DNA of 64,000 bases from CAITNM01 sp037138055 (GCA_037138055.1 JBAXJB010000002.1:20895-84894); one strand, 5' to 3'. Positions 25,242 through 34,299 are shown, counted from the first letter of the stretch. Notes: generated by a model from the sequence alone, not told the origin. Program-made: numbers and translations.

Positions 25242-25511
25242 TTATACTGCATCAGCTTCATCAGCCTCTGGTTCATTTGAATCATCGTCATGCGTATCTG
25301 TTCCATTTTTTTCAGTATCTGAAACCTCAGCATCAACCTCTGGTTCTTCTGAACCATCGTCAGGCGTATCTGTTTCATTTTTTTTAGCATCTGAAACCTC
25401 AGCATCAGCCTCATCACCATCCTCCACAACAGTTTCTTCTGGCGGATACAAATCCGTTGCGCGCAATACTGCCGCACAGCACAAAAAGCAAAATACTGAA
25501 AAATGAACCAC
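25242..25511 (-). CDS. Small secreted acidic repeat protein
   Basis: The 89-residue product begins at GTG 25511 with a signal peptide (VHFSVFCFLCCAAVLRA) and continues as an acidic low-complexity chain built of two 24-residue repeats (DAEVSDAKKNETDTPDDGSE and DAEVSDTEKNGTDTHDDDSN). The frame is supported because the repeat differences are mostly conservative in this frame. Function is unknown. It belongs to a run of three charged secreted proteins on the minus strand. Confidence 0.6.
   Translation of the reverse strand: MVHFSVFCFLCCAAVLRATDLYPPEETVVEDGDEADAEVSDAKKNETDTPDDGSEEPEVDAEVSDTEKNGTDTHDDDSNEPEADEADAV
25264..25407. repeat. Two 72-bp tandem repeats
   Basis: Units 25264-25335 and 25336-25407 are each 72 bp and differ at a handful of positions. 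They encode the 24-residue acidic repeats of the gene at 25242-25511 and keep its frame, so copy number could vary without a frameshift. Confidence 0.85.
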
Positions 25512-25590
25512 TATATAATTAACTTAATTAATACAAACAAATTAATTATATAACGGTAAATATTAAAAAAGTGTTTATTTGAAGTAAAAA

Positions 25591-25791
25591 CTATGCTTCA
25601 TCATCTTCTTCTTCGCCATCAGCATCTTCTTCTTCTTCTTCTTCGTCTTCGTCTTCTTCATTTGTTGCACTTGTACCTTCTGTTTCTTTTGCATCTCCCT
25701 CTGCTGCTGGTGGTGCTGCAGCAGCGCTCATAGGTGCAAACATTGTTGCAAAAAGTATTATTGCTAAAATAGATAAGCGAATTAGTGTCAT
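25591..25791 (-). CDS. Small secreted acidic protein
   Basis: From ATG 25791 the product is 66 residues: a clean signal peptide (LIRLSILAIILFATMFAPMSAAA) followed by about 40 residues ending in an uninterrupted acidic run (EEDEDEEEEEEDADGEEEDD). An upstream TTG adds five residues. Function is unknown; polyacidic secreted peptides can bind metals or basic proteins, so pairing with the basic tail of the protein at 24348-25124 is one idea. Confidence 0.55.
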   Translation of the reverse strand: MTLIRLSILAIILFATMFAPMSAAAAPPAAEGDAKETEGTSATNEEDEDEEEEEEDADGEEEDDEA

Positions 25792-26000
25792 GTATTGTAT
25801 TCCCAATAAAATGTTTCTTTATAAAAAGCTTAAATAGTAAAAAAAAAAATTACAAGAACTTGAAGAAAATATCACTTACAGTTGCCCCTAGGTCCTCAAA
25901 GAAACATCAAAATTGTATTTTTATTACCAAAAAAACACATGGATATGTTGCGTTTGAATAATATTTTTCAAAAAAACTTACGAATCTGTGAAAAACCCAC

Positions 26001-26028
26001 TTGTAGAATTGGCAAGAAACGGTACAAT
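26001..26028 (+). promoter_or_regulatory. Predicted promoter of ftsZ
   Basis: TTGTAG (26001-26006) and TACAAT (26023-26028) are 16 nt apart, 30 nt before the ftsZ start; AGAAGG follows as a possible ribosome site. By-eye prediction. Confidence 0.4.
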
Positions 26029-26058
26029 AAAAGAAGGTAAAAATAAAGTTGATTAGTT

Positions 26059-27528
26059 ATGCCAAAAACAAACTTAATCCATGATGAATTAGAATTGCGC
26101 CCTCGCATTAGCGTTATTGGTGTCGGCGGAGCGGGTGGAAACGCCGTTAACAATATGATACGCGCAAAACTTGAAGGCGTTGAATTTTTAATCGCAAATA
26201 CTGATGCTCAGGCTCTCACTCAGTCGCTTGTTCCCAAAGAACGACGCATTCAACTTGGATTAACTGTTACTCAAGGTCTTGGCGCAGGTTCAAAGCCAGA
26301 CGTTGGCCGCGCATCAGCAGAAGAATCAATTGAAGAAATTCTAGATCTTATTAAAGGTAGTAATATGTTATTTATTACTGCTGGTATGGGTGGTGGAACT
26401 GGTAGTGGTGCCGCTCCTGTTATTGCGCGTGCTGCTCGTGAAATGGGCGTGCTTACAGTTGGTGTTGTTACAAGACCGTTTAATTTTGAAGGATCTCACC
26501 GTTCACGCACAGCTGAAGGCGCTATTGATGAACTTCAGCAATACGTAGACACACTAATCATTATTCCAAACCAAAACCTGTTTCGTCTTGCTAATGAACG
26601 CACAACTTTTGCTGATGCATTCAAAATGGCTGACGATGTTCTTTATTCAGGCGTACGTGGCGTAACAGACCTAATGATTATGCCTGGTCTTATCAACCTA
26701 GACTTCGCAGATATTCGCGCTGTAATGGCTGAAATGGGCAAAGCAATGATGGGTACCGGTGAAGCAGAAGGCGAACGTCGCGCATTAGATGCTGCTGAAG
26801 CAGCAATTTCCAACCCACTTCTAGATGATGTTTCTATGAAAGGCGCGCGTGGCGTTCTTATTAACATTACTGGTGGCTACGACATGACATTGTATGAAGT
26901 AGACGAAGCTGCAAACCGCATTCGTGAAGATGTTGACTCAGAAGCGAATATTATCTTTGGTTCAACTTTCGATGAGCGTTTGAATGGCAGAATGCGCGTA
27001 TCTGTTGTGGCAACAGGTATTGGCGAATTGGTACCATCTTCTATGCACTCAAATCAACAAGCGCGCCCTACTGTGACTGCGCCAACAAATGATGCTTTTT
27101 CTGTGACAAGACCAGTAACCAACGGCAATGTGTTTTCAGCTTTTTCTGGGTTTAACCAAAACGCTACTCAAAGCCCAACACCAACGTATGCAGAATCTGC
27201 TCATGAGTTAGCACACGATCAAGATCACTACCAGCAAACTGAAACCAGCCTTGAAAATTTTGAGGAAGCTTCCGAAATGCCTAGTGCAACTTCAGAAGAG
27301 TATGTTCCAGAAGAAATTACTTCAAAGGGTTTTGCAGACCACATGCAACCAATTGAGCATCAGTCTACAGAGAAAAAAAGAAGCCCTAGTCTTTTTGAAC
27401 GTTTTACTGGCGTTACCCGTAAAACTTCACAACAGGGGCCAATGATTGAAACAAATTTTGCTCAACAAACGTCTCAGAAAAAGGATGATCTTATCGACAT
27501 TCCTGCTTTCTTGCGACGTGGTGGCTAA
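26059..27528 (+). CDS. ftsZ: Cell division GTPase FtsZ
   Basis: The 489-residue protein has the GTP-binding start (ISVIGVGGAGGNAVNNM), the tubulin signature GGGTGSG (residues 111-117), and the NxDxxD-type region FRLANERTTFADAFKMADDVLY. After residue 320 comes a long variable linker and the C-terminal peptide DLIDIPAFLRRGG that binds FtsA and other partners. FtsZ builds the division ring. Unlike most bacteria, ftsQ and ftsA are not adjacent: the gene is alone, with its own promoter-like site and a strong terminator. Confidence 0.98.
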   Translation: MPKTNLIHDELELRPRISVIGVGGAGGNAVNNMIRAKLEGVEFLIANTDAQALTQSLVPKERRIQLGLTVTQGLGAGSKPDVGRASAEESIEEILDLIKGSNMLFITAGMGGGTGSGAAPVIARAAREMGVLTVGVVTRPFNFEGSHRSRTAEGAIDELQQYVDTLIIIPNQNLFRLANERTTFADAFKMADDVLYSGVRGVTDLMIMPGLINLDFADIRAVMAEMGKAMMGTGEAEGERRALDAAEAAISNPLLDDVSMKGARGVLINITGGYDMTLYEVDEAANRIREDVDSEANIIFGSTFDERLNGRMRVSVVATGIGELVPSSMHSNQQARPTVTAPTNDAFSVTRPVTNGNVFSAFSGFNQNATQSPTPTYAESAHELAHDQDHYQQTETSLENFEEASEMPSATSEEYVPEEITSKGFADHMQPIEHQSTEKKRSPSLFERFTGVTRKTSQQGPMIETNFAQQTSQKKDDLIDIPAFLRRGG

Positions 27529-27554
27529 GTTGCTAATATATTAAATCTCTGCTG

Positions 27555-27579
27555 ACCTGCCTTCGGGCAGGTTTTTTTA
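27555..27579 (+). terminator. Intrinsic terminator after ftsZ
   Basis: A perfect 7-bp stem ACCTGCC-TTCG-GGCAGGT with the stable TTCG tetraloop is followed by TTTTTTT. Confidence 0.93.
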
Positions 27580-27703
27580 TGTCTACTAAAATAATTAACT
27601 AATCCAATCTGTTACGTGTTTACAATATTTAGAAAACCCTCGTAGACTTTATATAGATCAGATTTGATCCCTTCTACTAAACCCCTATTGTCTGGAGAGT
27701 AAT

Positions 27704-28420
27704 ATGAGTAAATTTTTTACTAAAACAAGTGCTTTTGTGTTTGTGTGTTCATCACTATTGTTTGCTGCTGATAATGCAGCTGTGAGTGTAGCCATTACGT
27801 CTGAAGAGACTAAACCTGCGGCAAACCTAAGTAGTGTTATTGTCGATATAATACATGCTGAACCTGCTGTGCTTACCTTTCAAAAATGCGTTTTAAATTT
27901 TTCTGATCCTGCGCAAACAGCTCGTTCTTCTGCTAAAATTGCAACTTATTTAATGGTTGAAAAAACTACTGAAACTTTAGATCTTGCAGACATAGCCTAC
28001 CTTACCTGTGAAGGAATTGCAGCTGCATCTAGAAAAAACCCAGCAGCTTTTGGAAAATTGGCTCCATATTTTGCCGATGAAAATGCTGTTTACCTAAATA
28101 TTGGGTACGTTATAGGAAGTATAGCAGTTGCTAGTCATGACTTAAGTATTTTGGGAACCTTGCCGTCGTGCACAACGTTTGTACAACAAACTATCGCTAC
28201 AGATCTTCCTAAGCTTCTCACTAGATTAGGAGCATCTGCCGAAGATCAAGCAGACATTACATTACTAGCAACAGTGTTTACTCCAATGTTTGCACAACTT
28301 CTGAACAAAACTTACACCGGAACAATGAATGCAGCAGCAGCCTTTGGTGAAATTGTTGAAGACCGTGTGCCAGCTGGTTGTGGTTGCTTTGGCTTTGGTT
28401 CAAAAAAAGCTAAAAAATAA
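27704..28420 (+). CDS. Orphan secreted protein with Cys/Gly tail
   Basis: ATG 27704 is preceded by GGAG. The 238-residue product has a signal peptide (KTSAFVFVCSSLLFAA), a helical mature region without recognised domain, and an unusual C-terminus with CGCFGFGSKKAKK. The last segment is rich in Cys, Gly and Lys and might be a sorting or lipid-modification signal, which is speculative. It is 12 nt upstream of anmK and could be co-transcribed with it. Confidence 0.6.
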   Translation: MSKFFTKTSAFVFVCSSLLFAADNAAVSVAITSEETKPAANLSSVIVDIIHAEPAVLTFQKCVLNFSDPAQTARSSAKIATYLMVEKTTETLDLADIAYLTCEGIAAASRKNPAAFGKLAPYFADENAVYLNIGYVIGSIAVASHDLSILGTLPSCTTFVQQTIATDLPKLLTRLGASAEDQADITLLATVFTPMFAQLLNKTYTGTMNAAAAFGEIVEDRVPAGCGCFGFGSKKAKK

Positions 28421-28432
28421 TAAGAAAAATAA

Positions 28433-29515
28433 ATGACAACATATTGCGTCATTGGTTGTATGACTGGCACATCGTGTGATGGGCTAGATCTGGCATATAT
28501 AGAAACCAATGGCGCAGATATACTAGCTTTTGGCCCGTCAGAAACTATTCCGTTTCCTTCTGAATACAGCAATCTTTTGCGTGAGCGAATAAACCTTAGA
28601 GCGCCTGTTCATTTTATGGATAGTGAGCTATCTAAAACCATTGCTGATTTTCACGCAAAACACATAGAAGAATTCATGATTAATAATCAACTAACTGTTG
28701 ATGCTATTGGTTTTCATGGGCAAGCAGTTTGGCATGATCCGGCTAACCAATTAACGGTTCAGCTAGGCGATTGTCAGCACCTTGCAAACTCAACCGGTAT
28801 AAAGGTTATAGGACAAGTTCGTCAAAACGATATTAAAAATGGCGGCCAAGGTGCACCGCTTGTGCCGATATATCATTTGGCATTAGCGTCTAAGCTAGAA
28901 AAGCCAACGGCATTTTTAAACATTGGTGGTGTTTCAAACATAACATTTATTAATGCTGATGAAACTCTTATCGCTGGCGATACTGGCCCTGGAAATGCAT
29001 TGATTGATGATTGGGTTATAAAGCATACAGGAACGCCTCAAGATACGGATGGTCAATATGCAGCGCAAGGCATTGTTAATAATGGCCTTCTAAACAAATG
29101 GTTGCAGCATCCATTTTTCGACCTGCCCTACCCTAAATCCTTAGATCGCATGGAATTTCATCAGGTACTAAACGACTGCGGCGCATTATCGCTTGAAGAC
29201 GGCGCAGCAACACTAACTCAATTCACTGTCGGTGCTATTATGAAAGGCATCAGCTTACTCCCAGAACAACCAAATCAATTGATTGTATGTGGTGGAGGTT
29301 GCCATAACCCGGTGCTAATGAGCTTGTTACAAAAAAAGTTTGCAAATGTGAAAAAAGCATCTGAAATCGGTTTGAACCCAGATGCTATTGAAGCTCAATT
29401 AATGGGGTATCTTGCAGCACGATTTTTTGAAAATCTGCCCTCAAGTTTTGAAACCACTACAGGTGTAGAGCAACCCACAATTGCCGGAGAGTTATTTCTT
29501 CCTGAATGTATCTAA
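28433..29515 (+). CDS. anmK: Anhydro-N-acetylmuramic acid kinase AnmK
   Basis: The 360-residue ASKHA-type kinase has GCMTGTSCDGLDLAYIE at the N-terminus, DTGPGNALIDDWV, and the C-terminal VCGGGCHNPVLM and NPDAIEAQLMGYLA. It cleaves and phosphorylates anhydroMurNAc to MurNAc-6-phosphate during peptidoglycan recycling. The length fits. The 3' end overlaps sspB by 24 nt convergently. Confidence 0.95.
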   Translation: MTTYCVIGCMTGTSCDGLDLAYIETNGADILAFGPSETIPFPSEYSNLLRERINLRAPVHFMDSELSKTIADFHAKHIEEFMINNQLTVDAIGFHGQAVWHDPANQLTVQLGDCQHLANSTGIKVIGQVRQNDIKNGGQGAPLVPIYHLALASKLEKPTAFLNIGGVSNITFINADETLIAGDTGPGNALIDDWVIKHTGTPQDTDGQYAAQGIVNNGLLNKWLQHPFFDLPYPKSLDRMEFHQVLNDCGALSLEDGAATLTQFTVGAIMKGISLLPEQPNQLIVCGGGCHNPVLMSLLQKKFANVKKASEIGLNPDAIEAQLMGYLAARFFENLPSSFETTTGVEQPTIAGELFLPECI

Positions 29516-29974
29516 AGTTACAACGTTTGAGCCATCTTTAGGAATCTCAGCGATTTTATCTTTAGGCGCTTTGTCACCCTTAATTGTTTTGCCAACAACT
29601 TCTTCAGGGGCATCTTCAAAAATTGGACTAAATTGCAGGCCAAATTTAACCGAAGGATCAACAAAGCTTAAAAGTGCAGCGTAAGGCACATAAAGCTTTT
29701 CATGGTTATCATCAAAGCATAACGTAACAGAAAAGCCATTTTCATCTGCTGCTAAGTCCCAAAATTCATACTGCAACACAATGGTAACTTCATCACCGTA
29801 TTGATCACGTAAATAGTCAGGAACCTCAACACCTGGGTGATCAGTCGCAAAAGTTATATAGTAATGATGATCGCCAGGTAAGCCGTGCTTAACCGTGTAA
29901 GACATGGTTTTATAAACAACTTCTCGCAAAGCTATTTGTACCATTGCTTCGTAATCTAATGGGTCTTGTGCCAC
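29492..29974 (-). CDS. sspB: ClpXP adaptor SspB, alphaproteobacterial type
   Basis: I choose GTG 29974, which has GGAG 9 nt upstream, giving 160 residues; the longer frame would run into the ssrA gene. The sequence has the alpha-type SspB features YEAMVQIALREVVYKTM, HYYITFATDHPGVEVP and LQYEFWDLAADENGFSVTLCF, and a C-terminal basic ClpX-binding stretch (VVTLDTFRKK). SspB brings ssrA-tagged proteins to ClpXP. It sits directly downstream of ssrA on the same strand, so tag and adaptor are encoded side by side. Confidence 0.93.
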   Translation of the reverse strand: MAQDPLDYEAMVQIALREVVYKTMSYTVKHGLPGDHHYYITFATDHPGVEVPDYLRDQYGDEVTIVLQYEFWDLAADENGFSVTLCFDDNHEKLYVPYAALLSFVDPSVKFGLQFSPIFEDAPEEVVGKTIKGDKAPKDKIAEIPKDGSNVVTLDTFRKK

Positions 29975-30008
29975 GGTCGTATTCTCCTTAAGTCCACTAC
30001 TAAATAGT

Positions 30009-30375
30009 GGGGGATATTCTGTTGCAAGGCTACCCCCCAAGCCCCTAAGAGGCTACCGCTTCAACAAACAGAGTTTGTTTAGGCAGCAGCTGCAGCAGCA
30101 ACACGAATGTTGTTGTTTGCCACAGTAGCCAATCCTGCAACCATTCCCTTACGGTTTTGGTTAGCAAGCTTAACTGCTGTCTCTCTACGAGTGCGATTCA
30201 ATCTGCCACTTGTAATGTTTAGTCCGATAACGACGGTACCATGCCGAGCGAAAGACCTATCTTTACCACGCGTGTCGATCCTATGTCGCCCCCATAAAAA
30301 TGGTGGAGGCGCCGGGTACCGCCCCCGGGTCCACTACGCCTATTCCATAAACCGTTTATCGCTATAGATGCAAGC
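30009..30375 (-). ncRNA. ssrA: Transfer-messenger RNA, circularly permuted two-piece type
   Basis: On the minus strand an acceptor piece comes first, ending with GCGCCTCCACCA (CCA at 30301-30303) and a T-arm (CCGGG/CCCGG). After a 7-nt intervening segment (30294-30300) the coding piece starts with GGGGGCG (30293), whose bases pair with CGCCTCC to form the acceptor stem. The tag frame is GCA to TAA (30120 down to 30079), encoding ANNNIRVAAAAAA. Downstream are G-rich/C-rich pseudoknot strands ending about 30009. The permuted order is typical of alphaproteobacteria. tmRNA rescues stalled ribosomes. The outer ends are approximate. Confidence 0.93.
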
Positions 30376-30425
30376 ATCAGTTTAAATATAGTAGCTTCTG
30401 TAAATATTTCAAGGATTTGATTGAA

Positions 30426-30812
30426 TTACTTCGTAAGGTGCTGATGTGCAATGACAGAACTTAACAATATGTTTCCGTAATAATGGGGATATTCCTTGCC
30501 ACCTGGGCGGTTTGCTTCTATTTTTAATATTTCTGGATTCAAGCTATAACCGTCAATTTCTAACAGATAGCATTCATCAGCGTTAAAGAATTTTTGCCAA
30601 ATGCGATTCCATTGACTTTGAAGACTTAAATGAATAAAGCCATCTTGTTGATCAAGCTCAGAACCTAAGAAAACTCTTTCACTTTGAAAATTTTGCCATT
30701 GAGCAGGCGTTAGAATTTTGAAAAATCTATTTTCCATATATGCATCATTTTTATGGTTAACCTGGCATGCCGCCAATAAAGGGAAGACTATAAGCCAAAA
30801 AAATCTTTTCAT
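30426..30812 (-). CDS. DUF952 domain lipoprotein
   Basis: The 128-residue protein has a lipoprotein signal with lipobox LAAC (cysteine at residue 16) and a DUF952 domain (FFKILTPAQWQNF, SELDQQDGFIHLSLQSQ, NRPGGKEYPHYYGNIL). DUF952 is usually cytoplasmic in bacteria, so the lipoprotein signal is unusual. The function of DUF952 is not known with certainty. Located upstream of ssrA on the same strand. Confidence 0.78.
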   Translation of the reverse strand: MKRFFWLIVFPLLAACQVNHKNDAYMENRFFKILTPAQWQNFQSERVFLGSELDQQDGFIHLSLQSQWNRIWQKFFNADECYLLEIDGYSLNPEILKIEANRPGGKEYPHYYGNILLSSVIAHQHLTK

Positions 30813-30829
30813 GCGGTAAGTATAAAATT

Positions 30830-31306
30830 CTAAGCGTTGCGAATCAATGATAATTGCATAATATGCAGCCTTACACTTTCAACCATTTCTCTTTTATAAA
30901 ACGTATTGATTCTTTTTTTTATACGATTTTCTAAAATACTGGCAGCAGGTGCTTCTGGACCTAACCATAACCGAGACATTGCCGAATATAAATCGCAGAA
31001 TATTTCATCTCTTAGTTTAATGCTTTCCACTTGCAGCTCACGATAATTATCTATTCCTGTACTTTTTAGCTCAACCATAATTGTAAGGTGTCCGGCTAAA
31101 TCACCCTTTTTTATAACCGGCACCACCATAACTGGGATCATTAAATAAGGTAAGCGAGAAATATATCTACGTTGGATTTTTTCTAAATAACTACTACCAG
31201 ATGACTTTTTCTTGCTATCGCTTATTTTTGCTTCGGCATTTAACATGCCAAAACAGGCACTCAAAGAAACTAATACGCCGGTAAGGTAACGATTTAAAGT
31301 ATTCAT
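30830..31306 (-). CDS. Secreted or periplasmic protein of unknown function (FliL-like pattern)
   Basis: The 158-residue product has a signal peptide (LTGVLVSLSACFGMLNAEA) and a periplasmic part with VPVIKKGDLAGHLTIMVELKS, then KLRDEIFCDLYSAMSRL and a helical C-terminus. The order strand, helix, helix recalls the FliL periplasmic domain, but the match is faint and I do not assign it. It is 17 nt upstream of the DUF952 gene and probably co-transcribed; divergent from hrcA. Confidence 0.55.
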   Translation of the reverse strand: MNTLNRYLTGVLVSLSACFGMLNAEAKISDSKKKSSGSSYLEKIQRRYISRLPYLMIPVMVVPVIKKGDLAGHLTIMVELKSTGIDNYRELQVESIKLRDEIFCDLYSAMSRLWLGPEAPAASILENRIKKRINTFYKREMVESVRLHIMQLSLIRNA

Positions 31307-31372
31307 ACAAAATTGGTTTTTTACAGTTCTTTGTGTTACCTTCTATTTTATATGGTAAATGATTAACAAATT

Positions 31373-32410
31373 ATGTCTGTAGCTGATTTAAGCCTACGAT
31401 CTTTAGAAATTTTTCGCGAACTTGTTGATACATATGTAGAAACGGGTGAACCTGTTGGTTCTAGAACTTTATCACGTCGCATAAAGACCTCATTATCTCC
31501 TGCTACCATTCGCAATGTAATGGCAGATTTAGAAGAAGCCGGTCTATTATACGCTCCGCACACATCAGCAGGACGCCTTCCCACCGCCGAAGGCTTAAAG
31601 CTTTTTGTGCACGGTGTTTTAGAAGTTGGCGATATATCAGAATCAGATCGCTTGAGAATTGAAGACCATTGCAAAACAGCTGGTAAAAGTGTTGAAGATA
31701 TTTTGCAACAAGCAACGGGCATGCTTTCGGGGCTGTCAAAATGCGCAGGTCTTGTCATGGCGCCAAAATCTCAGGCAGCCCTTCGACATATTGAATTTGT
31801 ACATTTAGGTAATCAACGTTCATTAGTTGTGTTGATAAGCCAAGATGGAATGGTTGAAAACCGCCTAATCGAACTGCCTGACGGTATTACCCCATCTATG
31901 TTAAATCAGGCATCTAATTACATTAATGCTCATTTCTACGGAGCAACCTTACAAGAAATTTTTCAACGCATTCATTCCCAAATGAATCAGAATAAGAATG
32001 AACTAGACCAACTTACGCAGCGCGTAATTGAAGCAGGAATTGGTGTATGGAGCGGCGATAAAGATAATGGCTCTCTTATCATCAAAGGCCAAAACAACTT
32101 ATTGCAAAACGTTCAAGAAATGAACGACCTGGAAAAAATTCGTGGACTTTTTGATGTAATGGATACCCAAGAAAGTTTGCATAAGCTGCTAAATGCATCA
32201 ATTGATGCGGAAGGCGTGCAAATTTTTATAGGCGCTGAGAATAATTTGTTTTCTCTGTCAGGCTGCTCCATGGTAGTATCGCCCTATACAAATGCTCAAC
32301 GCCAAGTCGTTGGTGCCATTGGTGTGGTTGGACCAGCCAGAATGAATTACGGAAAAATCATTCCCCTGGTAGACTACACAGCAAAATTAGTTAGTCGATT
32401 ATTAAGTTAA
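31373..32410 (+). CDS. hrcA: Heat-inducible transcription repressor HrcA
   Basis: The 345-residue protein has the N-terminal winged helix (LVDTYVETGEPVGSRTLSRR, SPATIRNVMADLEEAGLL, HTSAGRLPTAEGLK) and the GAF-like domain typical of HrcA. It normally represses chaperone genes via CIRCE operators and responds to GroEL. No CIRCE inverted repeat is visible in the 66 nt before the gene, so its targets are likely elsewhere (groESL). It is followed by grpE with an 8-nt gap. Confidence 0.96.
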   Translation: MSVADLSLRSLEIFRELVDTYVETGEPVGSRTLSRRIKTSLSPATIRNVMADLEEAGLLYAPHTSAGRLPTAEGLKLFVHGVLEVGDISESDRLRIEDHCKTAGKSVEDILQQATGMLSGLSKCAGLVMAPKSQAALRHIEFVHLGNQRSLVVLISQDGMVENRLIELPDGITPSMLNQASNYINAHFYGATLQEIFQRIHSQMNQNKNELDQLTQRVIEAGIGVWSGDKDNGSLIIKGQNNLLQNVQEMNDLEKIRGLFDVMDTQESLHKLLNASIDAEGVQIFIGAENNLFSLSGCSMVVSPYTNAQRQVVGAIGVVGPARMNYGKIIPLVDYTAKLVSRLLS

Positions 32411-32418
32411 GGTGAAAT

Positions 32419-32952
32419 ATGGATACACAGGACGTGCAAACCCAAGAAGAAATGACTGAACCAGTAACTACAGAAACTGAAGTGCTGACCGAGAACGAAA
32501 GCGCAATTCTGGAATTAAAAGACCAGCTGCTTCGTGCATTAGCTGAAAATGAGAATACACGCAAACGTGGTCAAAAAGATAAGGAAGATGCCCTGAAATT
32601 TGGCGTTTCCAACATGGCGCGTGATATGATTGGCGTAGCTGATAATCTTCGTCGTGCTTTGGAAAACAAATCTGAAAATCCAGCGGACCTAGCTGAAGCT
32701 TTATTTTCAGGGGTTGATCTTATTTTAAAAGACTTAGAAGGCATTCTTGGTCGACATGGCGTTCAACGTATTGATGCTACTGGTCAACAATTTGATCCTC
32801 ATTTTCACCAAGCTGTGTTTGAACTTGAAACAGATGAGCATACTCCAGGTACAGTTGTGCAAGTCATGCAAGATGGTTACAAAATTCATGACCGCCTTCT
32901 AAGACCCGCTATGGTATCGGTTGCAAAGGCTAAACAACAAGGCGTAGCATAA
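32419..32952 (+). CDS. grpE: Nucleotide exchange factor GrpE
   Basis: The 177-residue protein has an acidic N-terminus, a long helix (LKDQLLRALAENENTRKR), and the beta domain signature FDPHFHQAVFELE and GTVVQVMQDGYKIHDRLLRPAMVSVAK. It releases ADP from DnaK. It is co-transcribed with hrcA; dnaK is not in the window. Confidence 0.96.
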   Translation: MDTQDVQTQEEMTEPVTTETEVLTENESAILELKDQLLRALAENENTRKRGQKDKEDALKFGVSNMARDMIGVADNLRRALENKSENPADLAEALFSGVDLILKDLEGILGRHGVQRIDATGQQFDPHFHQAVFELETDEHTPGTVVQVMQDGYKIHDRLLRPAMVSVAKAKQQGVA

Positions 32953-32958
32953 TTTTTC

Positions 32959-34299
32959 ATGGCTGAAGGCAGTTTACAAGCACCAATTCGTCACATTATT
33001 GATTGGGAAAGTGATGCCTTCTACGACGAATCAGCGCTCGACAAAGAATTACGTCGTGTTTTTGATATTTGCCATGGGTGCCGCCGGTGCTTTAACTTAT
33101 GCGATAGCTTCCCCACCCTTTTTGACCTAATAGATGCAACGCCTTTGGGTGAGTGCGATGAAGTCAAAAGCGAAGACTTTGCGCAAGTGGCTGATGCATG
33201 CACCCTTTGTGATTTGTGCTTTGTGAACAAATGCCCCTATGTTCCCCCGCACCAGTTTGACGTTGATTTTCCACACCTGATGTTGCGCTACCGTGCAACC
33301 CAAGCTAAAACTCAGGGCATTAGTTTTGTTGATAAACAAATCAGTAAAACTGACCAAGTAGGTCCAATTTCCGTAAAAATGGCGCCAGTCGTTAACTGGG
33401 CAACTGCAACTTCAAACAAGCCCGTACGCAAAGCTTTAGAGGTGGTCACTGGTATTGATGCAAAAGCAAATTTACCGACTTATGCCAATAAAACTTTATG
33501 CCAACAGGTTGAGCAAACCCCCTGCCCTGTTAATGTTTACGGCCCTGCTTACGGCCAAAAAGCTGTTTTGTTTGCCACGTGTTTCGGGAACTATAATAAT
33601 CCAGCCATTGGCCTTGCGGCCCGAAAAGTATTGGCACACCAAGGTGTTGATGTTGAGGTTGTCTACCCAGGCTGTTGCGGCATGCCTTTATTAGAAAAGG
33701 GTGATTTACAAGCGGTTGCTGATCAAGCTGTAAAAATAAGCAATGCCCTTGCCCCTTATATTGAAAAAAATATTCCAATCATTTCAATTATTCCATCGTG
33801 CAGTTTAATGCTGAAATCAGAATGGCCCTTGCTACTGCCTAAAAATGAGCAGGTGCAACGTTTAAGTAAGCAAGTTATGGATATTAGCGAATTCGTTATT
33901 CATTTGCACAAAAAGCATACTTTAACTCAAGGCTTGGAATCTCTAGAAAACAAAGCGGTAACGCTGCACCTTGCTTGCCATAGTCGTGCTCAAAACATTG
34001 GTGCAAAAGCCGCAGAAATGTTACGTCTTATTCCAAATTTGACTGTTCAAATTATTGAGAGGTGTTCAGGTCATGGCGGGACATGGGGAATGATGAAAGC
34101 CCATTTCGAAATAGCACTGAAGGTTGGAAAACCAGCAGCTAAGCAGGCATTAACTTACGACAACCCACTAGTACTTTCCGAATGTCCTTTGGCAGCCAAA
34201 CATATTTTGCAGGGCATGAATTTGCAAACAAATGCAAGTCAAAGTGCCTATTCTACTATGCACCCAATTGAATTACTGGCTAAAAGTTACGATTTTTAG
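32959..34299 (+). CDS. Fe-S oxidoreductase with two 4Fe-4S sites and CCG domains (GlpC/HdrD-like)
   Basis: The 446-residue protein has two ferredoxin-type clusters (C38, C41, C44, C48 in CHGCRRCFNLC; C81, C84, C87, C92 in CTLCDLCFVNKC) and two cysteine-rich CCG domains (VVYPGCCGMP about 232-241; later ACHSRAQNIG and ERCSGHGGTWG). This fits the heterodisulfide-reductase-related family found near rubrerythrin genes, and the C subunit of anaerobic glycerol-3-phosphate dehydrogenase. The electron donor and acceptor are not evident. It begins 6 nt after grpE, so it may be in the same transcript. Confidence 0.85.
   Translation: MAEGSLQAPIRHIIDWESDAFYDESALDKELRRVFDICHGCRRCFNLCDSFPTLFDLIDATPLGECDEVKSEDFAQVADACTLCDLCFVNKCPYVPPHQFDVDFPHLMLRYRATQAKTQGISFVDKQISKTDQVGPISVKMAPVVNWATATSNKPVRKALEVVTGIDAKANLPTYANKTLCQQVEQTPCPVNVYGPAYGQKAVLFATCFGNYNNPAIGLAARKVLAHQGVDVEVVYPGCCGMPLLEKGDLQAVADQAVKISNALAPYIEKNIPIISIIPSCSLMLKSEWPLLLPKNEQVQRLSKQVMDISEFVIHLHKKHTLTQGLESLENKAVTLHLACHSRAQNIGAKAAEMLRLIPNLTVQIIERCSGHGGTWGMMKAHFEIALKVGKPAAKQALTYDNPLVLSECPLAAKHILQGMNLQTNASQSAYSTMHPIELLAKSYDF

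Noticed and set aside
30107..30367. 86-codon open frame on the plus strand
   Set aside because: It is antisense to the ssrA gene; RNA features (acceptor stem, tag frame, CCA) explain the region.
31307..31372. CIRCE operator before hrcA
   Set aside because: No TTAGCACTC-N9-GAGTGCTAA inverted repeat is present.
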